Of a stretch of 64,000 nt of DNA, positions 42,925-54,623 are shown one piece after another. This DNA comes from Adenophora triphylla var. japonica. Lineage: Eukaryota; Streptophyta; Magnoliopsida; Asterales; Campanulaceae. The position numbers and the translations under genes are program-made. Location of the stretch: contig JAFEMH010000169.1 in NCBI GenBank assembly GCA_022495995.1, forward strand, positions 620,001 to 684,000. The letters are read 5' to 3'. The notes beneath the pieces were generated by a model that was given only the letters and a program-made list of their open reading frames with translations, ran no database searches and had not been told where the DNA came from. How positions within the stretch are numbered: the first letter of the stretch is position 1; the number at the start of each line of letters is the position of its first letter.

Positions 42925-44896
42925 TCAAGGGATCCATTTAGGATCGTGAGGACTAAAGAAGCAAGCCTTCACATTAGAGTTGAGCAGTTTGAGAGCAGCC
43001 TTAGATTTGATGCACCGTGGAGTCTTGTATTGATTAATTGATGCTGCCCCCTGGTTGATAAAGAAGTCCATCAATGATTCAAAAGTCCCGGGCTTCACTA
43101 CACGAATCTCAAGCGGTCCGATGGACTTGTCATGCGAACGACATCGCCTATAAATGTAATCAAGTTCTTCTTCGACCACCATGCAACAAGCTTGAAGGAC
43201 TTCGGAATCGAGCGTGTAAACTGCCTTGTCTTGAGTTGATGACAATGGGCAATGTTTGATCTCCCAGTAGATGACGTAGTGGCCCGGCACAGATGATGTG
43301 TCGGCATAGCTAGTGTATTCCCCTAGTAGAGCATTGTAGGGTTCTAAAAGTCTTTTTGCTGCCATCACGCTCTTATGCAGGTCTTCTTCATTAGTTTTGT
43401 CGTTGTCAATGCTGAGGACTACATTTCTCCTGCAGATGAACCGAAATTGTGGTGCTAGATTGTGGAATCCAGTCACTTGGAGCACATCACCGATACGATA
43501 ACGATTTAATCCTGATATATCATCCCACAAAAAGGAAGTATTATATTATGGACATCCTATGCTAGGTTTCAAAAGGTAGGCTAGGTAACTATAAAGTGCA
43601 AACAAGGGAGATCTTCTGGATTTTGCGTGTTAGCATTTTCTTTGAGACATGACTACTCATTACAAAGTTCATAGAAGAAAAAAACATGAAAACACTTACC
43701 GGAAAATGTTGTAACCACCAATTCGTAGTAGCAACCAAGCTTAACATTCACCAGGTCAACTAGGTTACTCTTGGGGACTTCCTCATCTTCATCCACATCG
43801 TTCTCCCCCAATGGTATAAATTCAAAGTAACCCATGTTAGGCAAGAGAGTGAAGGCCACATCAGCAGGATCACATAAGGGCTTCAAATTCACCCCAAAAT
43901 AACACTCTGATGAAGCATACATTGTGCACACCAGAGGTAACTTTCCATCACTATAGTATTGAAGAGCTGGTATATATTGGGACATGGACCCTGTGACTAC
44001 GGCCTCAATATACTTGGCCCTAGGCCAGAGCTCACATAATATACCATTCCATGATGAACGGCCACAGATGCTTTCAATCTCGCCCGCTAGTTGTGGGTTT
44101 TGTGATGTGAGTACGCTTGACATAGCTGAGCGACACTCAAGGTCCGTGATGGTGGGGTCCAGTTGACCTGTCCGGATGTCGTTACATAGGCTTAGCCAAT
44201 TACGTTCGAGGAAAGAGATAGCTCGCAGAAAGGCGGATGCAAATACAGCTCCAAGCCTCAGCACTTGGTGGCGGTGGATGAGCCCTGCTAGCAACTGGCA
44301 GTACATGCTTTGGTTGCTGTCGTTGCACAAAATTGCTTGATCTGGACTAGTGTGATCACTATATGCGTCCCGCGATCGGCACTTAAAGTGCTTGCTCTTG
44401 TAGTAGCTTGTCAGTACAGTCCGAGCTGGTAAACCACACGGAGTTGACATCTCTGCCTTGACAAAGTAAAGGAACATTGCCTTACCCTCGTCCAGGCCAG
44501 AAATATGCCTATGAGAATGATGTGACATCAGCATTTATAAATGGACTAAGAAAAAACAAACTACAAATATGTGTTTATAGAAGTAGTGATATCATGAGTA
44601 ACTTGCAGCAAGTGCATGGGGGAAGCAAAATTATCTTTTTCTGCCTTTACAAAGAACTAAAAGGAAAACTTGAAAGGCAGGAGAAGTAGTAAATGATAAC
44701 AGAAGAAAAAGGAAAAAGAATAATATCTCACTGGTTCATTATTGGCATGATGAGATTATAAAGAAAAGTTCGACGGTCGAGATCTTCTGCAATGGATGGC
44801 ATCAGCTTAGGCTCTCCAGCCGAAGTTCCTGAGCTGCAAAACGTACAAGAACATTTATGATTTATCCACTTGGAAGTATGACGTCTAGGACCCATT

Positions 44897-44929
<33 letters not shown>

Positions 44930-44930
44930 T

Positions 44931-44969
<39 letters not shown>

Positions 44970-45255
44970 ATAGCATTTCAGTGATGGGGTGACCGGTAAT
45001 CAGAGAGGATTCTTCACCATTGGCAATCCTTTGGATATACGGAAGGATGTCTTTGTATGTAATGACAGGCACCCACTTCTTGAATCCTGGTATGTCTTTG
45101 GATCCCACCATGTACCTCTTCAAATACTTAGTCTCTCCATTTCTTTTCAATATCTCCTTCAACAAGTCTTCTTGAACTTGATCTGCTTTTCTTGTTAGGT
45201 TCTCAAGCTCCTTCAATGCCTCCTCTCCTTTGTACTCCAATTTCTTCCCGTCCAT
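42925..45255 (-). CDS. GH3 family acyl-acid amido synthetase, four exons
   Basis: Exons 45255-44966, 44833-44732, 44508-43700 and 43511-42925 join in phase to 595 residues, normal for the family. GH3 enzymes adenylate a plant hormone acid (often indole-3-acetic acid) and couple it to an amino acid, lowering or storing active hormone. The three nucleotide-binding motifs are present: SSGTSAGEPKL (residues 97-107), YASSE (328-332) and YRIGD (405-409). Arg is replaced by Pro in the first motif compared with the usual GERKL. Start: a longer open frame upstream has no ATG, so the ATG at 45255 (MDGKKLEYKG) is used. The sequence looks like the auxin-conjugating group, but the substrate is inference. 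The cytosolic location expected for GH3 fits the lack of a signal peptide. Confidence 0.93.
44897..44964. repeat. (GT)n(GA)n microsatellite at the first GH3 intron donor
   Basis: About 15 GT units and then GA repeats (plus-strand view) fill half of intron 1. On the coding strand the donor is AG|GTCTCTCTC, so the splice site is the first dinucleotide of the repeat. Confidence 0.9.
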
Positions 45256-45373
45256 TATTCTGAAAGATCTAGGAAATGAGTTTGATGGAACAGATTTAGG
45301 CACTAGTGCACACTACTACTACTACACTTCTAAGAACTAGTTCTTGGTTGTAATAGTTTCTCAACTCAATGGG

Positions 45374-45384
45374 TCTATATATAG
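45374..45384 (-). promoter_or_regulatory. TATA box of the GH3 gene
   Basis: CTATATATAGA on the minus strand, about 120 bases upstream of the GH3 start codon, is a strong TATA match at a plausible distance. No TGTCTC auxin response element was noticed nearby by eye. Confidence 0.65.
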
Positions 45385-46050
45385 AAGTAGTTGTGACTTA
45401 TGAGTCGTATGTGCTGTATGGCTTTCTATTCCATATGATTGGTACCCTAGTATACTTATTCCTGTCTGTAATGTGGTTAGTGGGGCCTCACGACCTTTTC
45501 TTGATTTGAAAATAGTACTTTGCTTTGCTCATCTGGGCCACTTGCTTATTGGTAATCTCAATCAATATTAACTTGAGCAAAAAGATCATCAGAATTAGTA
45601 CTTGAAAGTTCAGAAATGAAAAAACTAACGGGTAGAGCATCAAAAGACATTTTTTAGACATAAAGCGAAGAGAATATATGCGTGTGTTTGAACTTGAAAG
45701 TAGCTACAAAATCTTTTGTATTTTCTTAGCACTTAGGTGAGTCCCTATTAAGAGCCTTCTGAACTGCACAAACCCTCAAACTCAGGTTCATTGGCGCAAC
45801 ATCGTAGGTCAGATCTAGCTTAATTAGGAAAACAGTTGACTATAAAATGATTATTCGCCTCATGCTTATCCATGATTAGGGCAACCACCTCAAGGTTCTC
45901 TCATATTAGCTAGCCGCTTAATTCCAAGGTTCTCTTGCATTAGCTAGCGGCTTAAATACATGACTTTAAGAACCCTGAAGCAATTCTAATAGCTACCTTC
46001 CCACACATATGTTAAGCATCATTTACTTAGCAGTACAATAGAGTAACATA
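45385..46050. other. GH3 upstream region, no other gene seen
   Basis: AT-rich intergenic DNA. A repeated phrase AAGGTTCTCTCATATTAGCTA / AAGGTTCTCTTGCATTAGCTA occurs near 45890-45950. Confidence 0.4.
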
Positions 46051-46225
46051 CTCCCATTAAAAAAGTAGCTTTGTACATAGCACGCCTTTTAAATAGGTAG
46101 CTTTACTTGCGTGTACCTTCATGAGTTACACTAAAATTAGTTCAACTTTTAGACTTGTGACTCTTTGTTTGGGACGGACGGAAAAGGAAAAGATGACTCT
46201 CTTTTTTTTTTTCGGACAGAGGGAG
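46051..46225. mobile_element. Diverged Stowaway-type MITE (175 bp)
   Basis: Starts CTCCCATTAAAAAAGTAG and ends TTTTTCGGACAGAGGGAG, flanked by TA. The interior repeats TAGCTTTGTAC and TAGCTTTACTTGCGTGTAC. A related, truncated sequence occurs near 55112. Confidence 0.7.
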
Positions 46226-46544
46226 TAACTAGTTAGGAGCACATTTTGGATAACTGTACTGTGCATAACTTGTTTGCTAGTTTGTTTTGTACAACTGTTT
46301 ATCATGAGATATTTCCCTTTGTAGACATGTAAATCTGGCCTTTCGGCCTGTCTATCAATCACACCCGACTATTAACATGGAGTGTCATGTAAAACCAAAA
46401 AGGCTGTATGGCATGTGTCATATATTTCAATCACTACAACCACAGTATATTCTTGAAATCCATTAACAACCAGTTCTGAGATTTTCAGGATCGTGTTCAT
46501 ACTTGAACATTTGATCACACAGTAGAGAAAGAGTTAGCATACCT

Positions 46545-47196
46545 TGTTGAATCTGAATCAAAATTGGTCAGCAAGTAGTAATACTAATAATAGAGGTATT
46601 AGTATTACTTGGAGAACTTCAAGCAGCTTGTTGATAAAATAACTCTTTTATTACTAAAGAGTAGTACACTTTAATACAAGAGTACAACTACTAAGCACAA
46701 CTCACACAAGTCTACGTACTAAACCACACACTGTAACAGCTCTTAGGAGGACTCTTTACTATATGCCTGTTTGCTCTCTCTAACCGATTGCCAAACAAAT
46801 GACCCAAACACCTATTTATACTTGCTCTAAGTTGGTGAAGGAATCACCCCCAACTCTCCAGAAACTTCCATTTCATTTGGGCTCCTCTCTCAAGTATGGA
46901 AGCTTCTTCTTTCTTCTTTATCTGGAGCCTTCTTCTATCTTCCAAAAGAGGAGTTAGTAGAACATTCTAGAAAGCTCTCGAATTTTCTTAATAAATCTAG
47001 AGTTGGTAGTTAGTAGAACATTCTAGAAAGCACTCGAATTTTCTAGATAAATCTAGAGTTGGTAGAACATTCTAGAAAGCTCTAGAACATTCTAGAAAGC
47101 TCTAGAATATTCTAGATGAATCTAGAGTTGGTAGAACATTCTAGAAAGCTCTAGAATATTCTAGATAAATCTAGAGTCGGTGTTGACCCTTCAACA
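46545..47196 (-). repeat. 3' LTR of the copia element (652 bp)
   Basis: Longer than its partner because an internal minisatellite (about 46960-47180) built on GTAGAACATTCTAGAAAGC and CTAGATAAATCTAGAGTTG has extra copies. Confidence 0.92.
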
Positions 47197-49060
47197 CTCC
47201 CCCTCAACACTGACTCTTCTCGACTTTGTAGTTATTCCAAGTTGTTCTCGAAACTCCACAAACTTCTTTGTGCTTAGACTCTTTGTAAGAACATCTGCAA
47301 CTTGGTCCTCGGTTTTGATGGGGCACATACGTATCTTTCCTTGTAACACTTTCTCCCTTATGAAATGGTGGTGTACTTCCACATGTTTTGTCCGAGCATG
47401 AAATACTGGATTTTCCGCCAAACGAATAGCTGATTGGTTATCACAATGTAGCTCAACTGCATAGTCGTTTGGTTGATGTAGATCCTCCGGTAACTTCATC
47501 AACCATGTACTTTCTTGAGCTGCCATTGCCGCTGATCTGTACTCCGCTTCAGTGGTTGATAATGACACTGTTGATTGTCTTTTGCTACACCACGTGACTG
47601 CTCCGGAGCCAAGATCGAACACATACCCGGTTGTTGAGCGTCGAGTATCATGATCACCGGCATAGTCCGCATCACAATAGCCTATCACTTTGCAAGCTCC
47701 ACCTTTCTTATTTAGAAGTCCATAGTCAATAGTGCCTTTAACGTACCTCAGAATTCTTCTAACAGCTTCCAAGTGAGGTTTCTTTGGCTTTTGCATAAAT
47801 CGGCTAACAACTCCCACTGCGAATGAGATGTCTGGTCTCGTCAAGGTTAGGTAGATTAGACTACCTACTAACTGCCGATACATTGTTCCATCTTCAAGAT
47901 CTTTCCCTTCTTCGGCACATAACTTCGCATTGACTTCTAATGGGGTGGAGATTGGTTTACAATCAAGCATCCCGTAGGAGATCTTCAGCATACTTTTGCT
48001 GGCATAGGAACAAACCTCCTTCATCATGATCAACTTCAAGCCCAAGAAAGTGTTTTAGCTCTCCAAGCTCTTTCATTTGAAATCGGACAGACAAGTTCTC
48101 CCTTGTCCTTTGAATTTCGTCCATATCATCCCCCGTGATGTTTAAATCGTCCACATAAACTAGCACAATAGCTAGTTTTCCTTGTTCGTACTTGACAAAC
48201 AAGCTTGAATCTGACGGTACTTACACATATCCACTTTGAACTAGAAACTCTGCAATCTTTCCGTACCAACATATAGAGCTTTTTTTAATTTGCACACATA
48301 CTCCAATCAGTCCTTCCGTTCATATCCTTGTGGCTGCTCCATGTAGATGTCTTGATCAACTTCCCCATGTAAGAAGGCATTCTTGACATCCATTTGCCAA
48401 AGTTTCCATGACTTGCTAGCGGCTAATGCTAGTAGCATACGAACAGTGGTGAGCTTCGCCACGGGACTAAACGTTTCATCATAGTCTAGTCCATATTGTT
48501 CAGAGAAACCACGAGCTACTAATCGTGCTTTATATCTCTCGACCGAACTATCAGGACGTGTCTTTACTTTGTAAACCCACTTGCATGATATGGGTTTTAC
48601 ATCTTTGGGTTTCGGAACCAAATCCCATGTCTCATTTTGCTTAAGTGCTGCCATCTCCTCGTCTATAGCTTTTCTCCATTCAAGATTTTGAGCAGCCTCT
48701 TCAAAAGTTGAAGGCTCTCTAAAGCTATTGCCTTCTGTAAGTGCCACATTTGCATACTTAGGATTTGGTCTTCGTTGCCTGTTAGATCTCCTTATAGATT
48801 GTTGTTGTAGTGGGGCTTCTGGACTTCCTTCTCTAGAATCTTCTTGTGAACTTGGCGGTTCTTCTTGACTTCTGTGAACACTGGTGCTACATGGACTTTT
48901 CGGCTGATTAAATTCTATGGGAGAGGTCGGCTTTTGTTCCTCTTCAATAACTAGTGGCGGCACTTTCACAGCTTCCGGGTTGCTCGACTCTCCTTCCTTT
49001 GTTTGCTCCACGAACTTTTCTTGCAACTTTTCTTCTATCTCCTTCGAGTCTGGAAGCGCT
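47191..49060 (-). pseudogene. Copia reverse transcriptase and RNase H, broken
   Basis: RT begins in 48307-49026 (WVYKVKTRPDSSVERYKARL, YDETFSPVAKLTTVRMLLAL, MDVKNAFLHGEV) and is interrupted by a stop after EQPQGYERKD. It resumes at 48202 with the catalytic [12 protein letters not shown] and FLGLEV. RNase H follows ([60 protein letters not shown]), ending at 47191 inside the LTR border. All are standard copia motifs. Confidence 0.85.
47197..47210 (-). promoter_or_regulatory. Polypurine tract of the copia element
   Basis: GTTGAGGGGGAG on the minus strand abuts the 3' LTR. It primes plus-strand synthesis in LTR elements. Confidence 0.8.
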
Positions 49061-49089
49061 GCTTGTTGAGGTGATCACCAAGATGATGC

Positions 49090-50156
49090 TTCATCAAACA
49101 CCACATTTCTGGATACATGGTAACGACGTGATGTGGGGTCACAACATTTCCATCATTTTCTTTCATTGTCGTATCCAATGAATATGCACCTTATAGCCTT
49201 CTTGTCAAATTTCGATCGAAGGTGATCCGGTACGAAGATATAGCACACGCAACCAACAACTCGAAAATGACTTACCGTAGGCTTAGTGTGCCATAGTTTC
49301 TGGAAAGGAGAGACAAACCTCATCCTTGCTTGTGGCAGCCTATTTATTACATGTGTCGCAGTCTTCATGCATTCAGCCCAAAACCGTGCGGGAACATTCT
49401 TGGCGTGCAACATACTTCGACAAGTCTCTGCAAGATGTCGGTTCTTTCTTTCTGCTACTCTGTTCTGTTGCGGAGTGCCTGGACACGTCAATTGTCGCCT
49501 AATCTTGCACTCACGAAGATATTGAGAAAATTCTTCCGACATATATTCTCCACTGTTATCTGTTCGCAGGCACCGTATGCTCCTTCTAATCTCATTTTCC
49601 ACTTTTTCCTTGAATTCTTTAAACTTGGCCAGAGTTTCAGATTTTTCTTTCATAAAATAAATCCAAACATACCTTGAGTAATCGTCAATAAACGTCACCA
49701 TGTAACGCATGCCGCTACAAGATGGTTGCTTGACTCGGCCAAACACATCTGAGTGCACCAGGTCCAACGGTTCTTTGGCTCTGAACTTTGACGCATCATA
49801 AGGCAGCTGATGTGCCTTACCGTATTGACATCCAGCACAGATTGTATTTGTCCGAATGTCTAAAGATGGTAGCCCTTTTAACATTGACTCGACCATCATT
49901 TTCCTCAACGTGTGATAGCTGACATGCCCCAACCGTGCGTGCCACAAGTCTGCAGTCTCATTCTTCTTTGTCTTATCTACGTATGCCGACTCCGCTGACA
50001 TCACGTAAATAGACTCCACTCTTTTTCCTTCCATGAACGGCTTGCTATCAATCCTTAAGTCTCTATAAACCTTCACGTCCTTTGGTCCAAACACGACGTA
50101 ATTTCCTGGAGACGTCAACTGAGACACGGACAATAAGTTCTTCTTCATACCTGGCA
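49090..50156 (-). pseudogene. Copia integrase with GAG-pre-integrase domain
   Basis: One open stretch (about 49153-50156) contains [12 protein letters not shown], the zinc-binding segment [19 protein letters not shown] to [14 protein letters not shown], and the catalytic core: HSDVFGRVK (first Asp), [14 protein letters not shown] (second Asp) and [16 protein letters not shown] (Glu). Its upstream junction is cut by the hAT insertion at 50157, so the polyprotein is split although the integrase domain itself is open. Confidence 0.85.
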
Positions 50157-50351
50157 CTAGGGCTGAACAAAAAAACCGACGGACCGGACCGGACCGATAG
50201 AACCGGACCAGACCAATGAAAACCGGATCAATCCAATAGAATTGGTTTGGTTCTGGTCCCAAATTTATATGAAACCGATTATTTGGGTTGGTCCTGGTTT
50301 TTGAAAAAATATATATGGTCCTGGACCGAACCCGGACCGGACCGGACCGAT

Positions 50352-50488
<137 letters not shown>

Positions 50489-50579
50489 TTATTCATAATT
50501 TCAAATTCCTAATTGTCAAAAAAAAATAAATAATAATTTTGATGTGACCTTATCCATCCAGCGACATTACAAGTTTACA

Positions 50580-50880
50580 AAAACCCTAACCCTATCATAT
50601 CTCTTTCATTTCCGCCGTTTGGTTTTCTATCCCTCTCTCTCTCTCTACGCTTTTCCCCTCTCTCGTCTTTCTCTCATCTCAATTCTCAACCCTAGAAATC
50701 AAATTGATTTTCCATGGCGGCGCCCTGATTTCGACTCAGCTGTCCAACCACGGCACCACCATCGATCTCTACCGACGGTGCAGCTGTAACAGAAGTAATT
50801 AATTTACGACGCAGATCTGTTTTTTCGTGCGAGATTGCAGAACATCATTACTCTGTTATTTTGCCTCTCAAATCTCCAAT
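50580..50880 (+). other. Gene-leader-like sequence inside the hAT element
   Basis: AAACCCTAACCCTATC (a telo-box-like motif), a CT-rich run and an ATG in CCATGGCGGCGCCC followed quickly by a stop resemble a captured plant promoter and 5' leader. No parent gene could be named. Confidence 0.4.
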
Positions 50881-51340
50881 AAAAGGTAATGATTTAATGA
50901 GATTTTGATGTTATTTTCTCAGTCTCTATCTCCAATCTACTCGTATTTTCAATTTTCTTACAATTTTGCATCTGAATTTAGTTATTAGGGTCTGAATCAT
51001 GTTTATGTTTTTCTCTTTTGTTCCTCTATTTCAGTTAATTTGTTGTATGTCTGAATATTTTTATTTGAACTTTGTTTATGTAATCGTCCTATATTTTGGT
51101 TTCATGAAAAAATAGTTGTTGTATGTTTTATCTTTAGAAAAAATATATAGTAGTGTAACTTGTGGAACCGATGGAACCGGACATGGACCGAACCATTGGA
51201 ACCGGACCAATGTGGCCGGTCCTGTAATGTAATGGTCTGGTCCTGAAGTTAGGCAGAACCGAACAATTGGTCCGGTCCTGTTTTTTTGAAATTTTGATAA
51301 AATCCGGACCAATCCGGACCGTGAACACCCCTACCTGGCA

Positions 51341-52620
51341 CATGGAACACATTTTGCAACTGCACATGATGAGGACTGAATCGTGGCATGATCTTTGTCT
51401 TATCAATATGAGCGATTGGCATTCTCGAGTTGTTGGCAGTCACGACAACTCGACCTCCTTTATATTCAGACATGCAACTTAGTTTCTCCTCATCACCTGT
51501 CATATGGTTGGAGCATCCCGAGTCAACAATTCAGTCCTTGCTGTAGTCAACGGGCTTTTGCGTAATCGTGGTAAGTACTTGATCTTCTATCTCCAATATG
51601 TTACTTGCAACTGCCACCTCTTTTACATTCTCTTTCACACCTTCTTCAAATTCTATCTCTTCATCCGAGAAACTTCCGGAAGGATCTGCTACTGCATACG
51701 ACACATCGAGGTCCCACTCTTCTTCACTTTTATCTCCTTGATGACCACCGGATGTTACTACATTGCCTTCGAAATGCCTTCTCTTGAACCGGCAATCTCG
51801 AGCAAAGTGGCCCTTCTTGCCACAGTTGTAGCATTCGTCACCATTACGCCTTTCTCCTTGCGATCGAGTTTTACGTTATTGAGCTCCCCCTCCTTGAGGG
51901 CGTCGTTGAGCTCCCCCTGCTCGGTGACTTCGCTGATGTTGCCCATTTGATTTTCCTTCATTGTCTTCTCGCATTTTCCTTGTACCATTGTCTTTCTTTG
52001 GGTGCCCTCTTCGATTGCTAAAGAGTGCCTCTTCTGTATGCTTTAGTGATACTCTAGCCATCTTCTTAGCGAGAGCTTCTTGGTTAGCTAGTAGATTTTC
52101 TAAGTCTAGTAATGATGGCTGTACCAGCCAACCTTGGATTGCCGCGATAAATGTGGAATACTCGGGATTTAATCCGTTAATTATTATCCTACGCATTCTA
52201 TCTTCCCCAATATTTTATGTAGGTTCCAACTGCTCTATTTCACGACATAAATTTCTGATTTTAAAGAAATAGTCGCTGATAGAATGCGTACCTTGTGATG
52301 TATTCATAAGCTCTCGTTCAAGTAGTTGTAGTCCGGCATCATTTTTCTTCGAGAAGAGAGCAACCAAGGCATAATGTCCTCAATACGCGCAAGCATACTT
52401 TTGTCGATAGTTGTCTTGATTGCGTATAAAGCTTTTCTAGCTTTAATCTCCCATTTTCGGAGCTGTTCTGCATTGTCTCGGGTGGTGAAGTCTCATTTCC
52501 ATCAATGATGTTCCACAAGTCCTGCCCCTTAAGGTATGACTTCATACAAGTTCGCCAATCACGATAGTTGTACTCATTTAACTTCTCCATGCCGGATGTG
52601 CTGCCAACGGGATCTGTCAT
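51341..52620 (-). pseudogene. Copia gag and protease, frameshifted
   Basis: Gag starts at the ATG at 52620 (MTDPVGSTSGMEKLNEYNYR), loses frame near 52340, resumes with IINGLNPEYSTFIAAIQGWL (about 52190), and reaches a zinc knuckle (CYNCGKKGHFARDC, about 51790-51840) in another frame. Protease is marked by WIVDSGCSNHMTGDEEKL (about 51480-51540, with a stop-like change at its start) and ends at NVFHVPG, where the hAT element has inserted. Confidence 0.8.
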
Positions 52621-52772
52621 GGTGACTTGATACACTTCTCCCACGTGCTATCAAGTAAGCGAGGTCCCGGACCAACTTGCTTCACTATCCCGGATAGCGC
52701 ATCAAACTCGTAATGTCCCTGCAGCGTTCCTACGATCCCTGATCGTCGCACTCGGTGGTCCCTAGTCGTACC

Positions 52773-52786
52773 GCTCTGATACCAAT
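52773..52786 (-). promoter_or_regulatory. Primer-binding site of the copia element (initiator tRNA-Met)
   Basis: TTGGTATCAGAGCGG on the minus strand immediately follows the 5' LTR. It is complementary to the 3' end of plant initiator tRNA-Met, the usual primer of copia elements. Confidence 0.88.
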
Positions 52787-53315
52787 TGTTGAATCTGAAT
52801 CAAAATTGGTCAGCAATTAGTAATACTAATAATAGAGGTATTAGTATTACTTGGAGAACTTCCAGCAGCTTGTTGATGAAATAACTCTTTTATTACTAAA
52901 GAGTAGTACACTTTAATACAAGAGTACAACTACTAAGCACATCTCACACAAGTCTACAATGTACTAGACCACACACTATAACAGCTCTTAGGAGGACTCT
53001 TTACTATATGCCTGTTTGCTCTTTCTAACTGATTGCCAAACAAATGACCCAAACACCTATTTATACTTGCTCTAAGTTGGTGAAGGAATCACCCCCAACT
53101 CTCTAGAAACTTCCATTTCATTTGGGCTCCTCTCTCAAGTATGGAAGCTTCTTTTTTCTTCTTTATCTAGAGCCTTCTTCTATCTTCCAAAGGTGGAGTT
53201 AGTAGAACATTCTAGAATGCTCTCGAATTTTCTAAATAAATCTAGAGTTGGTAGAACATTCTAGAAAGCTCTAGAATATTCTAGATAAATCTAGAGTCGG
53301 TGTTGACCCTCAACA
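52787..53315 (-). repeat. 5' LTR of the copia element (529 bp)
   Basis: Matches 46545-47196 with scattered substitutions and fewer copies of the TCTAGAA-rich minisatellite. Confidence 0.93.
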
Positions 53316-53341
53316 TACCTAATAATCAAACTCATGAACCC

Positions 53342-54211
53342 TGAACGGAATATTTCGTGATGGGCCAGGCCCAGTGCGTTCCCTACGAGGGATGGGCCCA
53401 GCAAGCCCACTAAGGGATCAAGATTAATGAAGGCCATCAAGGTTTGGGTCATGGCCCGTCGTACAATAGATGGCGGTCGTCGTCAATGAGCGACCAAGCC
53501 CATCTAATGACGAGCCATCTCACCATATGAGTCAAATCCCGTCTTACAGAGAATTACCGTCGTCGCCATTGAGCGACCCAACTCATCCGGAGAACGAGGC
53601 AACCCACTCGTCCACTCGCTGGTCGAGTCATCCATTAAGGGGACGACCTTACTGGACATACAGCTCCAGGTCGTCCCTCCATTTAACTTCCTCAATAAGC
53701 TTGATCAATAAGCTATTTTGGGATAAAGTCAGACTTGCCGCTGGCCATTCTGCGCGTGCAATCACGGAATCAGAAGTAGCGCCAAAGATGTGCAGGTTGA
53801 CTTTCTATTATAAGGCAAACAACTTATCCGTGTCAGACACAGCAGTGTCCTTACTTAGGCGGAGCAATCCCAGCATGCCACGTGTACGCCTAGGGAACAA
53901 AGCTGATCCAACGGTTGGCCGTTACCCAATCCAACGGTTTAGATGGAAACCCTAGTTCCATTTCATCCACTATAAATATGAGAACAGTATCATGGGCCAA
54001 GGTAATGCAATTTTACATATTCACGTATACACACTTCCACCATATTTTTACCACCTTTCTCCAGTCCAAACGCTGATTTTCACGCCGGAGGGTCTTGCCG
54101 GTCAAGCCCCGGCGCAGTTCACCGTGTATTTCTTGTGTTGTGCAAATCAGAAGTCAGACCAAATCATTTACTGGACCCAGAGCTGAGCCCGAACGTATTC
54201 CTGCGTCATCA
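53342..54211 (+). repeat. Solo LTR of a Ty3/gypsy (Tat-like) element, 870 bp
   Basis: Begins TGAACGGAAT and ends GCGTCATCA with a perfect 5-bp duplication AACCC at 53337-53341 and 54212-54216. It has no internal domain. CACTATAAATATGAG near 53970 is a good TATA box, and the downstream CGCCGGAGGGTCTTGCCGG resembles the equivalent part of the Tat LTR at 17174. It starts only 21 bp after the copia target duplication. A single LTR with matching flanks is the product of recombination between two LTRs. Confidence 0.9.
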
Positions 54212-54216
54212 AACCC

Positions 54217-54587
54217 CATTACCACAAAAGGTGATTCCAAAACAAGCATGTTAACCGAACTGAATTGGCCTGAAGGGGATTGAAAGCCTCTAACTTGTTC
54301 TAACAAAACCGGATTGGGTTACAGGGAATTATTCAGGACTCCATTATTTAGCGATGGGATTTGAAATAATCTACAACACAATTTCAACCACACGTACAAT
54401 TGTACAAGTGAATTGAGATGCTATGCTCAGAGAAAGACATCGTTATCCAACAACAAGAAAGCACAAGGAAGCAAAGACTGGTCACCATCAAAATCTTTTA
54501 CAGAGGTTTGTGCTCGCCACATAAACAAGTAATCTTTCTTTTCTTTTCTTTTTTGCCATAAGTATGCATGTTGTGTTCTTGATGAAA

Positions 54588-54623
<36 letters not shown>

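Noticed and set aside
45256..45303. Longer GH3 N-terminus beginning at 45303
   Set aside because: That position reads GTG rather than ATG; the ATG at 45255 fits the usual start of related GH3 proteins.
53470..53955. 161-codon ORF within the solo LTR
   Set aside because: It lies fully inside an LTR defined by perfect target duplications and has no recognisable domain.
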